Shown here piece after piece: positions 1 through 11,302 of a DNA stretch of 64,000 nt. The DNA comes from Prinsepia uniflora (lineage: Eukaryota > Streptophyta > Magnoliopsida > Rosales > Rosaceae). The first letter of the stretch is position 1, and each line of letters opens with the position of its first letter. The notes below the pieces were generated by a model. It was given only the letters and a program-made list of their open reading frames with translations, did not search any database and was not told the origin of the DNA. The stretch spans positions 36,805,742 through 36,869,741 of the forward strand of contig CM064873.1 of assembly GCA_032719365.1 (NCBI GenBank), given 5' to 3'. A program made the position numbers and the translations under genes.

Positions 1-1609
1 AGGGACGAAATCTCGAAATATGTGCCTATACGTAACCACACATCCAAATGCACTCATGGCATCACAAACAAGTATTTAAAACATATAATAAACATTTATG
101 CATGCACCAATTTAGAAAACAAGGTCCAGTCACAGACCGTCCGAGCTGTCGCCTCGATTTGCGTACCATAGGCTCTCCCGAGCCAATCGGTATCACCGGG
201 ACTCCCAAACCTGTCCAAATTTTAATAGAAGGTTACTAACTACTTAATTAACCTCCTACCAAAGCCCCGTAATTTTCCCGAACTTTTAACTATTTTTAAA
301 CCGACCCTTAACCTTTGGACAACCCTAAACCTTTCGAAACGATGTCCGATTGACACGAGACCAGTCCCAAAATCTTTGTTACATTGAATAGAAGATTTCA
401 TATGTTGAACACTTCTCCAAATTATGTCCCACGCGTCGTCACGCGCCCCAAGAGTGCACAGAACACTATTCATCATCTTCTACACACAGCCGGTTCAGAT
501 GGCCGGTTCACCTGGTTTGGCCTGTCCAACTGAACCGGCGTGACCGGTTCACGGCCCTAGACACCCCATTTTTCATCCTAGTTCTTCCTTTTTGATTCCT
601 TTCTTCCTATTTTCATGTTTTCTATCCATTTCAATCCTTAAACGCAACCAAAAACGTCTAAAACCCTTCGTTTGATTTTGAACCAAACGGTTCAAGTTTC
701 CCAAAATGCAGCCATGGCTTCACAGCCATCCTAGGCTTCCTAAAACCTTCCTAACACAATCCTAATAACCCATTTAATTCATTGGAAGCAACCAAAATGA
801 CCCATAATGTAATATTGAATTTAAATGGAGGTTTGAGCCTTACCGAGAACCCTCTCGGGTTTCTCCTCCTCTCGCCACCGTGGGCAGCGGTTCAGGCTTC
901 CAGTAGCCTCCTCTCATTCCTCAGTTGCTCACGGTATCATCCTCAAGTTAGCTAAGTGAAGGGATGATGGTTTGGGTTGCTCAAGGGAGAGGAAATTGTG
1001 TGAGATTTGGTTGGTTTGAAAACAATGAAGGAAATGATCGATGCATGTATGTGAAGGAATGTCCAGTGGATGGGTGACACTTTTCACTCATCCATAGGGC
1101 AGGAACTAAATATCTGGGCCCCACTAAAGTCCAAAAGATAACTCGTTTCGTAATTCATGCAATAGTGCACTTGAACTTTCGTGAACCGTAACTTCGCCGT
1201 CGAACGTCCAAATTCGACGTGCCGCCTGTCTATGGATTCATATCGTCCTTATCTACGTAATAGTCCTCGGCCCTTGGCCATCGGACATCCCTGTCAAAAG
1301 TCAACTATTTGGGTCTTTTAACCAAAATTACTAAAATGCCCCTAAACTTCCGAACGTCATAACTTCCTCCTTGGATGTCGGAATTGAACGTGCCACCTGT
1401 CTATGAACTCGTGACGTCATGAACTACGTCACGGTCATCGGTCAAAGTCCATTTGACTGCTAGAATAAAAAGTCAACGTTTTGCCACGATTAGGGGCAAA
1501 ACAGTAATTCCGCATCGTTCGTCCGATTTCGCCTAATTAATCACCGATTAACCTCACTAATAGTGATTAGTCATTAATATAATCTAGGAATTTGGGACGG
1601 GTCGTTACA
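1..1609 (-). mobile_element. Ty3/gypsy LTR, minus strand, cut by the window edge
   Basis: This is the first part (in its own reading direction) of a minus-strand LTR. The LTR start lies at 1609, where the plus strand reads GGGACGGGTCGTTACA, the reverse complement of the family start TGTAACGACCCGTCCC. The left end matches 46560-46800, including the CCTATACGTAACCACA stretch and the GTCCAGTCACAGACCGTCC block. It interrupts a plus-strand LTR that resumes at 1610, so a duplication of about TTGGA is expected to the left of the window. No coding capacity is seen. Whether it is a solo LTR or part of a longer element cannot be told. Confidence 0.85.
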
Positions 1610-2365
1610 TTGGAAGTCATGGTGATGGTGTTTGGCCCGGGAGAGGCGTATGACACGCGTATCGAGGCGACATCTCAGACGGTCTGTGAGTGGACCTTGT
1701 TTTCTAATTCGATGCATGCTCGAATGTTTTATGTGCTTTTATGACTATGTTTTGTGATGCCATGAGTGCATTTGTGTGTGTTTACGTATTGGCACGTATT
1801 TCGAGGTTTTGGCCTTATACGGTGCTTATACGTATTTGTAGTTTCGGTTTTAATGAAATGGATTGGGTTTTGAAAAGGTAAAGTCGGGCATGAGACCCAT
1901 TTGGTTTTTTCTCGGGGCATGTGGCTCTATTGATGACCTACGGGTCTGAATAGTGGTCGCAGCGAGTGCTATGTGTACGACGACAGACGATACGACGCTC
2001 GCCTCCGGACTGGAATGTGTTTCTTCTAGAGAGGTCACGATGCACGTTCCGCTGTCGAGAAGCCACTGGAGGCTCGACTTTGGGGTGCTGACGGTACATG
2101 ATATCGATCGGTGATGGTTGCACCATGATCTAGAGGTGGTCGCATCGGTTGATGCGTTCACGACGACATACCAGGATTGAGAACTGTCCTGGACGGATGG
2201 TTGCATGCATCACTATGATTGGAATCATGACTGACTCTGAGATATCGGGCTCAATACCCAGTTGAGTCATGAGTTCGAGCTGGAGGCCCAGTTGGTTTAC
2301 GTTGTAATTTAGGGTCGGGGACCTTAAATGGATTTCTGGTTTTAAGACGGTTTATGGGGACCAGG
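1610..2365 (+). mobile_element. Plus-strand gypsy LTR 'B', left visible part
   Basis: Middle section of a plus-strand LTR, recognised by the blocks TTTGGCCCGGGAGAGGCG and GGTCTGTGAGTGGACC, which recur in the LTR at 26096-29100. Its beginning is lost at the junction with the minus-strand LTR at 1609. At 2365 it is interrupted by solo LTR A and resumes at 5625. Short hairpin units such as GGAGGCCCAGTTGG occur near 2230-2330. Confidence 0.82.
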
Positions 2366-4385
2366 TGTAACGACCCGTCCCGAATTCCGGGATTAGTTTA
2401 GTGACTAATCTTGATTAGCGAGGTTGAACGGTGGTTAGTAGGGCGGAATCGGACAAAATGTGCAAAATGACCGTTTTGCCCCTAGTCGTGGGCAAAATGT
2501 TGACTTTTTGATCGGGCGGTCAAACATACTTTGACCGATGACCGTGACGTAGTTCGGGACGTCACGAGTTCATAGACAGGTGGCACATTCGATTCCGACA
2601 TTCGTAGAGAAAGTTATGGTGTTCGGAAGTTGAGGGGGTATTTTGGTAATTTGGCTTATTAGGGGCCAAATGTTGACTTTTTGATCGGGAGGTCCGATGG
2701 GCCAGGGCCAAGGACCGTTACGTAGGTATCGTCGATACGAATCCAACGACAGGCGGCATGCCGAAATCGGAGATTCGACGACAACGTTATGGTCAAGGAA
2801 ACGAACTAACGAACCGAGGCTCGGATTAAAATAATAATATAATAGTGAATAGTGACCGTTGACTGTGCACATCCGGATGAGTGACAAGTGTCACCCATCC
2901 CTTGTTTCCATGTTTCCCTCCCAACACTATCATTACAACATCATCATTCCTTATCCATCATTTTCCTTCCTTTTCCTTTATTTTCTTTCAAACCGTGCAC
3001 GATTTGGGGAAAGGATGAACGGGGAGAATTGACTCCCTCTCTCTGCCATTCCTGAGAGAAAACTGAGAGACTATGATGATCGAATTAACGGGGAAACACG
3101 AGGGGTTGTGAGAGGGCTGAATTTTGGATTTTTGGATTTCGGGAAAATTGGGGGAAAAATTCGAATTGGAGGAATTAGGCCGTGAGGATCGCAATTGAGC
3201 TTACCTTCAGCTTCCTGGGAGTGCCACGATCATAATTGTCGAAGGAACGAAGGGATTTGGCCACCAATTGGCTCTGATCACACTTGGTGACAGAGGAGGA
3301 ATTTCGAAGTTGAGTCGTGGAATTGGAGGCTTCGTTGGATGAAATTGTTGTGGGGAAATGACTCCTCATGATCCCACGATGCTTCTGGGTTCATCAATAG
3401 AAGGAAAACGTTGGAGAATGGCAGAACTCCATTGTTGAACAGTGACGGTGCTCGAGTTTGAGTTGTGACGTTTGAGCACCGGTTTGATGCAATTGATGTG
3501 GGGGAATTGTTCCTCATGGTCCATTGATGCTTCTGGAATCATCAATTGGATGAAACCTGCAGCAATTGAGGGAATTCCATGAACGCACAGTAACCTGGGT
3601 GTTCTTCGTGTTCATCGTGGAATCGATGGAATTTGGGTAAGTTATCGTGTAATTGATGTTACAGACTTATTATTGGACTTAAAACGAAGCTAATGGAATG
3701 ATCAATTGAAGGAATTAGGATCGAATTGACAGGATTGGAACCGGGTTGTGTCGCGGGTGAATTGGACCTGTTTACCAGACAAACGGGTTGGGCTGGTGAC
3801 ACTGTAGCAGGCGCGTGGGTTTCACGCGCAGCCGCTTGCGGCGACGCGTGGTGGCGCGTGATTGGGAATCTTGAGGTGAGGTCAACATGACTTCTGTCCT
3901 ATTTAATGTAACGGACATTTTGGAATTGGTTTCGTGTCGATCGGACACCGTCTCGATAGTGTTCGGGATGTCCGAAGGTTCTTAATTAAGTTTAAAAATA
4001 AGTAAAAATGCGGGAAAATTACGGGACTTTGATAGGATGTTAATGATGAGGTTAGTAACCCTCTAATATGATTTGGACAGGATTGGGAGTCCCGGTGATA
4101 GTGGTGTGGCCCGGGAGGGCCGGTGGCACGCGTATCGAGGCACACGGTTAAAACGGTCTGTGAGTGGACTTTGGTTTTATAAATTCTATGCATGCTTAAA
4201 TATTTTACATGGATTATGATTGTGATTGTATGATGTTGGTTTGGTTGTTGGTAAATTGTACGGTTTCACGTATTTCGAGGCGATTTACGTGCTTGCACGT
4301 AAATCGAGGTTTTCCGGTTTTACATGGATTTTCCATATTTATGACTTGGATATAATATGATGAAATGGTTTTGAAATTGGAAACA

Positions 4386-4725
4386 TAAACTCGGGCTTGA
4401 GGCCCACTTGTTTTGGAAATTTCGGACTTGGAGTCCATTCGAGAATCGGGCCGGGGCCCAGTTGGTTAATGAAATCGGGCCAGGGGCCCAGTTGGTATGA
4501 AATCGGGCTGAGACCCATTTGAGTTATGTTATCGGGCCAGGGGCCCAGTTGATTTGTGAATTCGGGCCGTGGGCCCAGTGGGTTTATAAGTCGGGCTGCG
4601 GGCCCAGTTGGTTTACAAATCGGGTCGTGGGCCTAGTGGTTCATAAAATCGGGTATGAGGCCCAGTTGGATAATAAATGTGAAATTACATGGTTTTATGG
4701 AAATTTCGGGCAGGGCCCAATTGTA
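4386..4725 (+). repeat. Tandem array of about 11 covarying micro-hairpins in LTR A
   Basis: About 11 units of roughly 28-30 bp, each opening with a short hairpin and followed by a variable CAGTTGGTTTATGAAAT-like spacer. Examples are GGACT-TGG-AGTCC, GGGCC-AGG-GGCCC and GGGCC-GTG-GGCCC. The arms differ between units but usually stay complementary. Some units have a terminal T opposite G, which pairs only as G.U on the sense strand. A few units (for example GGGTCGTGGGCCT) have a mismatch. Confidence 0.85.
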
Positions 4726-4903
4726 ATGATGTGATAAAGGATTTAATAAAACTGTTTTCCATATACCATCTGGATACAAGGATATATAATGGTCTCCTCC
4801 AGATGTCTGGGACACTGGGGAAGTCACGGTGCATTGCCTGCGAGGGGTCATTATACGGAGCAGCCGGACCGTATGATGACTCAGGAGCAGGATTGCTATG
4901 ATT

Positions 4904-5041
4904 GACGTCAGGGACGTCAGACATCAGGGATGTCAGATATATGGACCCGGAGAGACCCCGGGCAGCACGCGTAGCTTATGAAACCGTGAGATATGACGTC
5001 AGGGACGTCTAGCGTCTGGGACGCTAAGCATCTGGGATGCT
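4904..5041 (+). repeat. Five 15 bp perfect palindromic units with compensatory arm changes
   Basis: Units lie at 4904-4918, 4920-4934, 4995-5009, 5011-5025 and 5027-5041. Each has 6-nt arms around a 3-nt centre: GACGTC-AGG-GACGTC (twice), GACATC-AGG-GATGTC, AGCGTC-TGG-GACGCT and AGCATC-TGG-GATGCT. Every arm change is matched by its complement in the other arm. The spacer is AGG or TGG throughout. Confidence 0.92.
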
Positions 5042-5624
5042 GGTGATGGTAATGGTAAAATATGGATTAATGAATAAAATGGCTTATTGGTTGGATATGT
5101 GTTATGTGGTAAAAATGGATTATTGGTTATGAAATGGTATGTCGGGTCAGGGACCCTAAATGGTTTTGGATTTATGGAATGATGTTCATTTATGGTCGTG
5201 GGTGGTGACCCACATGGTTTTAATATGTATGGTGGTGGTATTCCACGGTTTTGGGCTGAGTTCCCACACTTGGTTTTTGGGCTAAGGCCCTAATGGCTCG
5301 GTTGAGCAAACGTTTTGGTTACTGGTTTTTGTGGCATGCATACGTTTTTATTGGAGGGCATAAATGTCTTATAAATGTATTTGGTAAACTTATTGGTTTT
5401 GTCCACTCACAGCTTTTGGTTTTAATGCCCTTCAGGTTGATTACGGATGCGATTGCAGCAGAGACTGGGACATTGCACACCTCCTCCATCGATCCTTGCG
5501 CACTCTGGATGCCCCGTTTGGGCAGTGGCTCTTGGTTATCCCTTGTCCGACACCCCTTGTTGGACGGGAGCAGGGCACATTCCACGGTAATCCCGGGGGG
5601 ATTGGGATGGGTCCTGTCACCAGG

Positions 5625-6361
5625 CATGAATCTTTTGAAAGGTTTTAAGAATGTTTTCGATATGGATTTCATATACCATCCTTATTTATGGATTGTATCC
5701 TCCAGGGAGGGTCGTTGGCCTGGGTGTACCCCGTAGTAGTCACGGAGCACTAACTAAGTGGAGTCACCCCCGTTGGGTACCTTACTCTCAGGAAGGCTTA
5801 TTGGATTATAACCCCCAGGGATGGTCATTGATCTGCTGACAATGACCTTGGTGGACCCTGGGGAGACTTGGGATTTGAGACCCCAGGTGGCACGCGCGTA
5901 GCTTTGGAAACCGTGACAGGATTGGTTATGTGATATGTACTATATGTTATATGTATATGATATATATACTGGTTTTGGGCTGAGTCCCACATGGATTTGG
6001 GCAATGACCGGTATGATTGGTTTCATTTAAGATTTTGGGCTAAGGCCCTAGTGGTTTGGTAAATGGTTTTCGAATGCATGCATGCTTTTTAGTGAAGGGT
6101 ATAAATGTCTTTTGTGAAAATGTTTTTATAATTTATTTGTTTTGGACACTCACAGCTTTTAAATTTTTTGAATGCCTTTCAGGTTGATCGCGGATGCGGG
6201 CTGTAGCATAGATCGAGACATCACACTCTTCCTCCAGATCCTGGCGTACTCTGAAGCCCCGAGCGGGCTAAAGTCGAAATTTCCCTTGTCTCACACTCCG
6301 TGTCAGATGAGATCAGGCGCGTCCCGTGTTAATCCCAGGGGGATTGGGACAGGTCTCGACA
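5625..6361 (+). mobile_element. LTR 'B', right part to its 3' end
   Basis: Continuation of LTR B after solo LTR A: CATGAATCTTTTGAAAGG follows the CCAGG duplication. The section resembles the reverse complement of 45841-46080 (CCTCCAGGGAGGGTCGTTGG, ACCGTGACAGGATTGGTT). It ends GGGACAGGTCTCGACA at 6361. The usual GTCCACTCACAG is changed to GGACACTCACAG near 6148. It sits inside a further LTR (C), so three LTR 3' ends are stacked at 5619, 6361 and 6858. Confidence 0.82.
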
Positions 6362-6858
6362 TGGGATGTGTTCCCACGTGTTCTATGATTTGGGATGAGG
6401 TTCTATTTGTACTTTCTGTTTGGTCTGAGATCCGTACTTATTTTCTATAATCTGGTTTTGGGCTGAGACCCTACTGAGGTACTAGCTTCGATTGAGAAGC
6501 AATTTTCACTGTGTTTTGATTTGGGAAGCAATATGTCTTACTTCCGAGAAAGCATTTGAAATAACTGTTCTATGATGCATGCATGCTTTTACGTGAAAGG
6601 TATAAATGTCTTTCGATATAAACGATTTTTATAAACTGTTGTTTTGTCCACTCACAACTTTTATGATTTTAATACCCTTCAGGTTGATAGCGAATGCGGG
6701 CTGTAACAGAGGTCGAGACATCATATGCCACCACTGATCTTGGCGTACTCTGATGGAGCCCGAGCGGGTGACGAGTTTATCCCTCGTCTGACACGTAGGG
6801 TCAGACGGGAGTAGGTACGTCCCACAATAATCCAGTGGGATTGGGACGGGTTCTGTCA
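6362..6858 (+). mobile_element. LTR 'C', 3' terminal part
   Basis: The last ~500 bp of a third plus-strand LTR. It contains GTCCACTCACAAC near 6647, the CCCTTCAGGTTGAT block and the terminal hairpin GTCTGACACGTAGGGTCAGAC near 6778, and ends GGGACGGGTTCTGTCA. The rest of this LTR must lie left of the window, interrupted by LTR B. Confidence 0.78.
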
Positions 6859-7090
6859 CAGAGCATTCTGATTGGTCGGTTGAATTTGTAATTAATAAAT
6901 AATATAGTATTAATATATTATTTAATAATTAAAATAATTGTTCATTATGACTATAATGATTACAATTTAATATTAATATTAATTGTCTATCATTAAGAAT
7001 AACAACAATTAACTCTCCAGAAAAATATTTATATTACGGAGGCTTCTAAGCCTATTAAATAACGTATTTAGCTAGTAAATAAATTATTCA
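6859..7090. other. AT-rich flank between LTR C and the copia LTR
   Basis: About 230 bp of very AT-rich sequence with many TTAATATTAA-type stretches and no ORF. It could be the upstream part of the copia LTR or sequence flanking that element. The left copia LTR border could not be fixed. Confidence 0.4.
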
Positions 7091-7700
7091 ATGTGCGGGT
7101 GTCTACAAACCATTAGTATTGTTGCTAGGAGCAATTTGGTCAATTTGGGAGTTTTTAAAGATGTGGTAGCTATACAATTTTCGAGTGATTTTGGATTCCA
7201 CAAACACTAACTAGAGTGTCAAATTATTGGACATATAGAGTTTTCTTAATTGAATAAAACAATTCTATGTGGGAGGGAAAAGTTTTGAATTCAAGATGTT
7301 GAAATTGATAGTTACTGTCAATTCAAATCGTTTGGTAACTGCACAATGGATAGGATTAGGCAGTTAGACCAATCCATTATAAATAAGGCTGATGGTCCCT
7401 CTTCCCTGTGTACAGTATGTGTTCATATTGATTATTGCTTGGCCTATTGATAGCAAAAACAAAAGACACAAAAGAAGAGAAGACACTGCCTATAAAAAGA
7501 CAATCATGTATTCGGCACCAAGTAAGAACTATCAGCGATACATTTTTTTAATAGACAATTTGTCAGATTCAAGTATGCTCAATAAATCCATATATGCACA
7601 ATAGATTCATACATGCATAAGATAAATGTAATTCATTGTTTAATTGAAGATCAAATCAAGAATTGAATACCTAATTCTAAAATTGGGAGAATTACTTACA
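7091..7700 (+). mobile_element. Putative Ty1/copia LTR
   Basis: The right border is set by the primer-binding site that follows at 7703; the sequence before it ends ATTACTTACA. The left border is tentative (TGTGCGGGTGTCTAC gives a TG start and a length near 610 bp). A TATA box, TTATAAATA, lies at about 7379-7387, so transcription would run rightward into gag. Composition is AT-rich, unlike the GC-richer gypsy LTRs around it. Confidence 0.6.
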
Positions 7701-7702
7701 TG

Positions 7703-7719
7703 TGGTATCAAAGCCTAAC
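7703..7719 (+). other. Copia primer-binding site (tRNA-Met type)
   Basis: TGGTATCAAAGCCTAAC resembles the complement of the 3' end of methionine tRNA, the usual primer for plant copia elements. It lies two bases after the presumed LTR end and upstream of a copia gag. Confidence 0.75.
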
Positions 7720-8424
7720 AATTCAAGCATGAATTTAAAAACCTTACACCTTTTTTGAAATTGTAGTTTACGTTATTGTATGTGTATCAGTGCATATGGA
7801 ATATTGATCGTATCTTTATGCCGTGTCTTTTGCAAATCTTCATCATCAATGAAGTAACCAAATCAATAATCACTATTTTTTTGCTCACAGTAACTATTAA
7901 ATGATATATGTTTGAATCCATAATTTATTCAATGATTAAATGGCATTTTATTGTTGAAATTAAATATACAATGAACTCTAAGATAAAAAGATCATTACAA
8001 TGACAGTACAATTAAAACTGGACTCAAAACTCATCTCCTTATAACTTGTTTGAATTGATCACCAAAGTGACAGATTCATTCGCTCAGTCCCTAAGATTAT
8101 GAAATTCAGATTGGTTTGTAGTCTATAGATATTAACAGACATATTGAATTTCCCAAAGGAGTTATCTGTTGCGTCGATTATAGACAAACGTAGAACTGTT
8201 CATGAAGAATTTTGAATCGTTTATGACAGCATAAATCTGTGGTTATTTTTCTGATTTCCTGTTCTTTATATGTGGTCATGGAATACATGAAGATTCATAG
8301 TAATTCTATATGATAGTTTCTTGCCCAAAGGTGTTACTAGCATGTAATTTTGTATGACAAATTAAGTTTTGTTGTCGTATTACTCATGAAATATGTGGGT
8401 ACGTTCTAATGTACTGGTTTCAAC
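7720..8424 (+). other. Copia 5' leader (non-coding)
   Basis: About 700 bp between the PBS and the gag start. AT-rich, with stops in all frames and no recognised motif. Confidence 0.55.
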
Positions 8425-9373
8425 ATGCTCAATGTTGTGAACATTGAGAAACTGAATGGAACGAACTATCATACTTGGAAGTAACAAATTCATACGAATT
8501 TGGGGATGCTGGAATTCCTACTGCCCTAACTGCTGACAGCACTCCAAAAGAGAAGGAAGATTTTGAAAATTGGGAAAAGGCAAACACCATGTCCCTTATG
8601 ATTATGCAGAATGCAATGAAAGAACACGCGAGGGGAGGAATCAAAGGTTGTGATCTATCAAGGGATTATCTGGCTGCTATAGAGGAGAAATTTAAAAGGT
8701 CTAACAAGGCTGAGTCAGGAACTCACTTATCAACCTTCATCAATTCCAAATATGATGGAGTTGGAAGTGTGAGAGAGCACCTTCTTAAGTTGGCCAACGT
8801 CTCCAACAAACTGAACAACATGGACATAGGAATTACAGATAACTTCCATGTCCACATGGCATTGTATTCACTTTCAAGTGATTATGATCAAGTGAAAATG
8901 AATTACAACACTCAGAAGGAGACTTGGGACATCAATGAGCTCATAGCTATCTGCCGCCGGGAGGAGGAAAGAATAAAAAAAAAGAGGGTTGAAACTGTCA
9001 ACCTTATGCACGCTGGAAAGGGGAAAGGAAAGAAAACGTTTCCTGCATCCAGCACTTTCTCGCAAAGACAATCTAGACAAAAATCTGTTTTTGTTTCTGG
9101 TTTTAATAAGCATGCTCCTAATTCTGCTATACCTCGAAAACATGATGGTGCTTCCACATATGGTCTTAAAATCAACAAGCCAAATTTCAAGAAGAGCTAT
9201 TTTTGTCAATTTGTTGAGCACGTCAAGCCAAACTGCCCTGGTTTCAAGGCATGGCTCATAAATAAAGGTAATGAAATTGTGAATGTTTTTGTTATAGTTG
9301 AGTCAAACATGGTTTTGGTACCTCAAAATTCATGGTAGTTTGACACAGACTATTTTGTACATATCAAAAATTC
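8425..9373 (+). pseudogene. Ty1/copia gag, broken
   Basis: Gag capsid-nucleocapsid protein (UBN2-type domain) of a copia element. The start at 8425 gives MLNVVNIEKLNGTNYHTWK, the usual gag N-terminus, and then TAA at 8482. A frameshift near 8515 moves reading into the 8475-9338 frame. That frame carries the conserved gag landmarks YLAAIEEKF, VREHLLKLANVSNKL, ALYSLSSDYDQVKMNYNT and INELIAICRREEERIK. The zinc knuckle near 9200 is degenerate: YFCQFVEHVKPNC has lost the second Cys and several spacer residues. The protease start (VPQNSW, then a stop, then FDTD) follows, and the element is cut at 9373 by a minus-strand gypsy LTR. Protease, integrase and RT are absent from the window. Confidence 0.88.
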
Positions 9374-9838
9374 TGACAGGACCCATCCCAATCCCCCTAG
9401 ATTATCGTGAGATGTGCCCTGCTCCCGTTAGACACCATGTGCCAGACCAGAGATACAACTGTAACCCACTCGAGGTTTTCAGAGTGTGCAGTGACTTGTG
9501 GAGTACGCAGCACCATGTGATGTCTCGATGTCTGCTACAGTCCGCATCCTCGATCAACCAGAAGGGTATAGAAAACATAAAAGCCGTGAGTGGACAAAAT
9601 TAATCAGTTTATAAAACAATTTAACGAAAAGACATTTATACCCTTCACGTAAAAGCATGCATGCATTAGAAAACAACATCTTAAAAACTTTCTTAAAAGA
9701 AAATCATATGGCTTTTCAAATCAATACACAATGAAAACATTTATCAATTAAAGCCATTTCCTTGATAGGGTCTCAGCCCAAATCAAACCACGTGGGATCT
9801 CAGCCCAAAACAATCTCATAAATCATCTCAATAGGGCC
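9374..9838 (-). mobile_element. Minus-strand gypsy LTR inserted in copia, left part
   Basis: Starts TGACAGGACCCATCCCAATC, the reverse complement of the family LTR end, directly after the copia protease start. It carries GTGAGTGGACAAA near 9588 and the CATGCATGCATT block. It is interrupted at 9838 by another element and resumes at 11320. Confidence 0.87.
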
Positions 9839-10288
9839 TGATAGGTCATAATTTGTGCATGTTTTATCCATGATTTAATACCCTTTTACGTATGTTTTGT
9901 TAATATTTCGTTCTATGCAATTGGAGAAAATAATATATTTTGTGAGAAATGTGTAGATAAAATAGAGTTTGGAATTATGAGAATTTGAGCGAAAAAATCA
10001 CCTAAATCGGAGTTGAAACGAAATAGCTATGAAGGAAAGAAGATTGCATAGGAAGGCTTTGTAGCTTTAATTCCGGATTTTCCTCCTTTTTTAGTTTAAT
10101 TTCAAATTCCAACCACATTTATTCTCCATATTGTATAGGGATTTTAGTTCTATTTCCTTTTTTATTCTAATTTTGAATTCTTTTACTTGCAGGAAAGATT
10201 TTAATTAGATTTCTTAATTATTAGGAAGCCTTTTCCTTATAGAATTTAATTAAAAAACTCTTATTTTTAAGAGGATTACTTATTCTCT

Positions 10289-10296
10289 TATAAATA
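10289..10296 (+). promoter_or_regulatory. TATA box candidate in the left LTR of the 9839-11314 element
   Basis: TATAAATA followed by GGGG and the leader-like ATTAGGGTTTT, a canonical plant core promoter in plus orientation. The minus-strand reading (CTATTTATAAGAG) is a weaker TATA. Confidence 0.5.
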
Positions 10297-10431
10297 GGGG
10301 CATTAGGGTTTTTTGTGGGGGACCGAATTTACCTTCCTAGGTCCCAAAAATCTGTCAAAATTCATACTCAATTTATATACATAATTAGCCTTATTTTATT
10401 ATTGTTTTATACTTTCGGATTCAAGCTTGTG

Positions 10432-11175
10432 CTAAGGAGAACGTAAGGCTTGGGTGGAGCTGAATGTCTCAAAGGTGCATACCACCATCTTGATACTTCC
10501 TTCGTCTTGCCTCATACAAGGACCATTAAACCTGCACAAACCATTAGGCACAATATCAAATTTTTCACCAAAACATCTAAGTTGAGTAAGGAACTTAAAT
10601 GTTGAAGATAAGGATAAGGAAGGCCCTGGAAAAGTAAGGATAAGAGGTGCTTGAGGAGTTGAGGCAGCAAGGATAGGTGCTGTAATTTCAGGGACCACAG
10701 CCAAAACTTGGTGCAATGCCTGCGAGTTTGGTTCTATTTCATGAACATCAAGAGCATGACCCGAGGTGCATTCATTGGTGTTTTTCGTGGGTGGTAAGGG
10801 GACATACATATCATTATCCTCATCGTCCCAATCGGGTTCCCAAAGAAGTTTAAGTCGAAGGTGATCTAGTTCCTTGTCCTCTAAGAGGGCTTCCTAGAGT
10901 GTTCTTTGAGATCAGGCCTCGTTTAGTGCATCCCGAAGTGTTTTTTGAGGTCGGACAGGCCTAGGATCCAAATGAGGAGGAGTCCAAGGGTAGGGTGATG
11001 GTTCACTTCATCCGTGGTGGTATGGATCCATATAGAGTTGATTGTAAGACTCATGCATGTACATAAAATCTTGGGGGTATGCCCATCCCCCTTGATTACT
11101 TGGAACTGAAGGAATGTTTGCATAGGGCTCGTAGGCCCAACCTTGAGAAGAATAATAGCTATTCCACGATTCCAT
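10432..11175 (-). pseudogene. Gag-like reading frames of the tRNA-Asp-primed element
   Basis: An ATG at 11175 opens MESWNSYYSSQGWAYEPYAN and runs to a stop at 11008. The same strand reads on with interruptions through PWTPPHLDPRPVRPQKTL to about 10912. A second ORF (10809-10432, 125 aa) is rich in Ser, Pro and Leu and contains CFGEKFDIVPNGLCRFNGPC. The position downstream of the PBS suggests the gag N-terminal region of a Tat/Athila-like or non-autonomous element. I see no zinc knuckle, protease or RT motif. Function is inferred from position only. Confidence 0.45.
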
Positions 11176-11283
11176 GGTACCTAGACACGTCACAAAAAAG
11201 AAAACCAAAAAATTATATACAAAACAAAAAGAAAAACCACTAAGTCAAAGGAATCAAATAAAATGGACACCGTTGAGGAACAA

Positions 11284-11302
11284 GTCCCCAGCAACGGCGC
11301 CA
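11284..11302 (-). other. tRNA-Asp primer-binding site
   Basis: The minus strand reads TGGCGCCGTTGCTGGGGAC, one base from the complement of plant tRNA-Asp (TGGCGCCGTTGCCGGGGA), the usual primer of Tat/Athila elements. It is preceded by the spacer GAGATTT and the TGATAG terminus. Confidence 0.85.

Larger units (their letters stand above)
2366..5619 (+). mobile_element. Solo LTR 'A' (Ty3/gypsy), target duplication CCAGG
   Basis: Complete 3254 bp LTR. It starts TGTAACGACCCGTCCCG and ends GGGATGGGTCCTGTCA. CCAGG lies at 2361-2365 and again at 5620-5624, the 5 bp duplication left by integrase. No PBS follows, and the host LTR resumes without loss, so this is a solo LTR formed by LTR-LTR recombination. 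The interior holds the inverted pair CTGTGAGTGGAC (4158-4169) and GTCCACTCACAG (5401-5412), which enclose the hairpin arrays at 4386-4725 and 4904-5041. A strong splice-donor-like GGTAAGTTAT occurs near 3636. No credible ORF is present. Confidence 0.93.

Noticed and set aside
5293..5736. 147 aa ORF spanning the 3' end of solo LTR A
   Set aside because: It runs across the LTR border and the target duplication into another LTR, so it cannot be an ancestral coding frame.
7392..7604. 70 aa ORF in the copia LTR/leader
   Set aside because: It crosses the region between the TATA box and the PBS and matches no copia protein; probably chance in AT-rich sequence.
10432..10809. 125 aa ORF as a host gene exon
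   Set aside because: It lies inside an element with a target duplication and next to a retroelement PBS, so it is more likely an internal frame of that element.
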